The notes beneath the pieces were generated by a model. That model was not told where the DNA came from. It saw only the letters and a list, made by a program, of their open reading frames with translations, and did not search any database. Below are positions 63,201 to 64,000 of a stretch of 64,000 nt of DNA, in pieces. Position numbers and translations under genes: made by a program. Numbering within the stretch: position 1 is the first letter of the stretch; the number at the start of each line of letters is the position of its first letter. Source of the DNA: Microbispora oryzae (GTDB lineage: Bacteria; Actinomycetota; Actinomycetes; Streptosporangiales; Streptosporangiaceae); the NCBI RefSeq assembly GCF_017896165.1, contig NZ_JAFCNB010000003.1:124001-188000 (forward strand), in the 5' to 3' direction.

Positions 63201-63833
63201 TCAGCCGGCGGGCCGCCGGAGCGCGGCCGTGACCGTGTGGGGCGCGTCGGCGAAGAAGCGGACCTCGATCACGTCGGCGTGGCGCCCGAGGGGGCGGGTC
63301 ACCGTGACCGGTCCGGCCAGCCGGACGACGACGTTCGTCCGCGAGCCGACCGCCACGCCGAGCCGCCCGTCGCGTACGCTCACCATGCCGGGCTCGTTGT
63401 CGTCGCGGGCCGTCCGCACCGAGGAGATCAGCTCCCGGGGGATCCGGGCGTCGAAGAACACGCCGTAGCGGATCCGCAGCTCGGTCTCCGACACCACGTG
63501 CGGCCGGGTGACGCAGGCCGCGTGGACGGCCAGGCAGAAGACGATCGAGTAGAGATCGGCCACGAGCACCAGGGCGCGCAGCGCCGCCGGCGCGCCGAGG
63601 GCCCGCAGCAGCACCTCCGCCGCCGGGGTCTCCACGGCCAGCACGAACAGCAGGATCAGCGCCGACGGCACCTGCTCGCCCGCGTACGCCACAGGGACGG
63701 CGCCAGGGGAGACGCCGTCCCGCCGCCTCGTGACCCACAGGACGAGGCTGACCAGGCCCCTGGCGTCGAAGCCCAGGATCCTGCGTACCGGTTCGAACGG
63801 CACACGTCGCGGGCGGGTGACGGCGGGCGTCAT
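63201..63833 (-). CDS. Membrane protein with PH-like domain
   Basis: 210 residues. Two hydrophobic segments at about 55-110 (PSALILLFVLAVETPAAEVL, ADLYSIVFCLAVHAACV) and a C-terminal beta domain typical of bacterial PH-like proteins (ELRIRYGVFFDARIPRELIS, then VVVRLAGPVTVTRP). ATG overlaps the stop of the upstream partial gene. Function unknown. Confidence 0.7.
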   Translation of the reverse strand: MTPAVTRPRRVPFEPVRRILGFDARGLVSLVLWVTRRRDGVSPGAVPVAYAGEQVPSALILLFVLAVETPAAEVLLRALGAPAALRALVLVADLYSIVFCLAVHAACVTRPHVVSETELRIRYGVFFDARIPRELISSVRTARDDNEPGMVSVRDGRLGVAVGSRTNVVVRLAGPVTVTRPLGRHADVIEVRFFADAPHTVTAALRRPAG

Positions 63834-64000
63834 GCCCGGTCCCGCAGGACGGCCACGGCGAGGCGGACGACCTCGGCCTGGGCCGGGGACAGCTCACCCG
63901 AGACGGCGGCCAGCCACTCGTCCCCGCCCGGCTGCTCCTGCGGGCCGGCCGGCAGGCGCGAGAGGATCACGGCGGCCAGTTCGCGGGGGATGTGCTCCGC
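63830..64000 (-). CDS. Partial gene, C-terminal 56 residues only
   Basis: Open to the window edge on the minus strand; stop TGA at 63832-63830 overlaps the next gene's ATG (ATGA), so the two are probably co-translated. Visible end: IPRELAAVILSRLPAGPQE, then SPAQAEVVRLAVAVLRDRA. Helical; no family recognised. Confidence 0.65.
   Translation of the reverse strand, partial: AEHIPRELAAVILSRLPAGPQEQPGGDEWLAAVSGELSPAQAEVVRLAVAVLRDRA

Overview
The window is high-GC actinomycete DNA in which almost every gene shows the G/C-ending codon use of that group. A SufR-led SUF operon using SufU, a mycobacterial-type FabG/InhA pair, an acVLRF1-type release factor, GTG/TTG and probably leaderless starts, a SapB/ram-type class III lanthipeptide locus and a phenolic-lipid type III PKS locus together suggest a filamentous actinobacterium, probably Streptosporangiales (inference). 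No rRNA, tRNA, CRISPR array, IS element or prophage was seen.

Layout. 66-6659: one tight operon for iron-sulphur cluster assembly (sufR-sufB-sufD-Rieske ferredoxin-sufC-sufS-sufU-sufT). 6660-8789: a DEAD-box RNA helicase behind a long structured leader with upstream ORFs and a hairpin covering its Shine-Dalgarno (SD) sequence. 8863-12169: sugar-type ABC importer on the minus strand. 12625-13799: hisE-hisG, tail-to-tail with a DUF72 gene. 14868-18383: ABC ATPase/permease plus a two-component system. 18414-29516: mixed housekeeping genes: a degenerate EAL-CBS protein, acVLRF1 peptidyl-tRNA hydrolase, ABC-F ATPase, a small HTH protein, a broken enoyl-CoA hydratase gene, an ABC exporter, a sulfotransferase, an LD-carboxypeptidase and an APH-type kinase. 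29869-32836: an unusual three-gene group (DUF6571-like helical protein, lipoprotein, WXG-like protein) whose middle is low in GC and carries TTA codons. 32887-42207: methyltransferase, PadR regulator, GH15 enzyme, the YczE/YczR pair, POT peptide transporter and two related secreted proteins.

42448-50294 is a ram-like class III lanthipeptide locus: response regulator, two ABC exporters, a 42-residue precursor that the supplied gene calls had missed, the LanKC synthetase and a histidine kinase. The precursor has an eight-glycine linker before a SapB-like core. 50556-54277 is a phenolic-lipid locus (FAD monooxygenase, ICMT-type methyltransferase, type III PKS, divergent UbiA prenyltransferase). 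54340-57859 holds a small conserved protein, RtcB RNA ligase and molybdenum-cofactor genes.

At 57886-58000 three consecutive perfect hairpins share nine-base loops with the same seven-base core. Read on the minus strand the loops are C-rich and the last hairpin is a terminator, so this looks like a 6C-family small RNA with three stem-loops. The window ends with DUF3099, dodecin, TldD/TldE, FabG/InhA, a PH-like membrane protein and a gene cut by the window edge.

The items most worth following up are the C-rich-loop RNA, the helicase leader, the polyglycine lanthipeptide precursor and the damaged enoyl-CoA hydratase.
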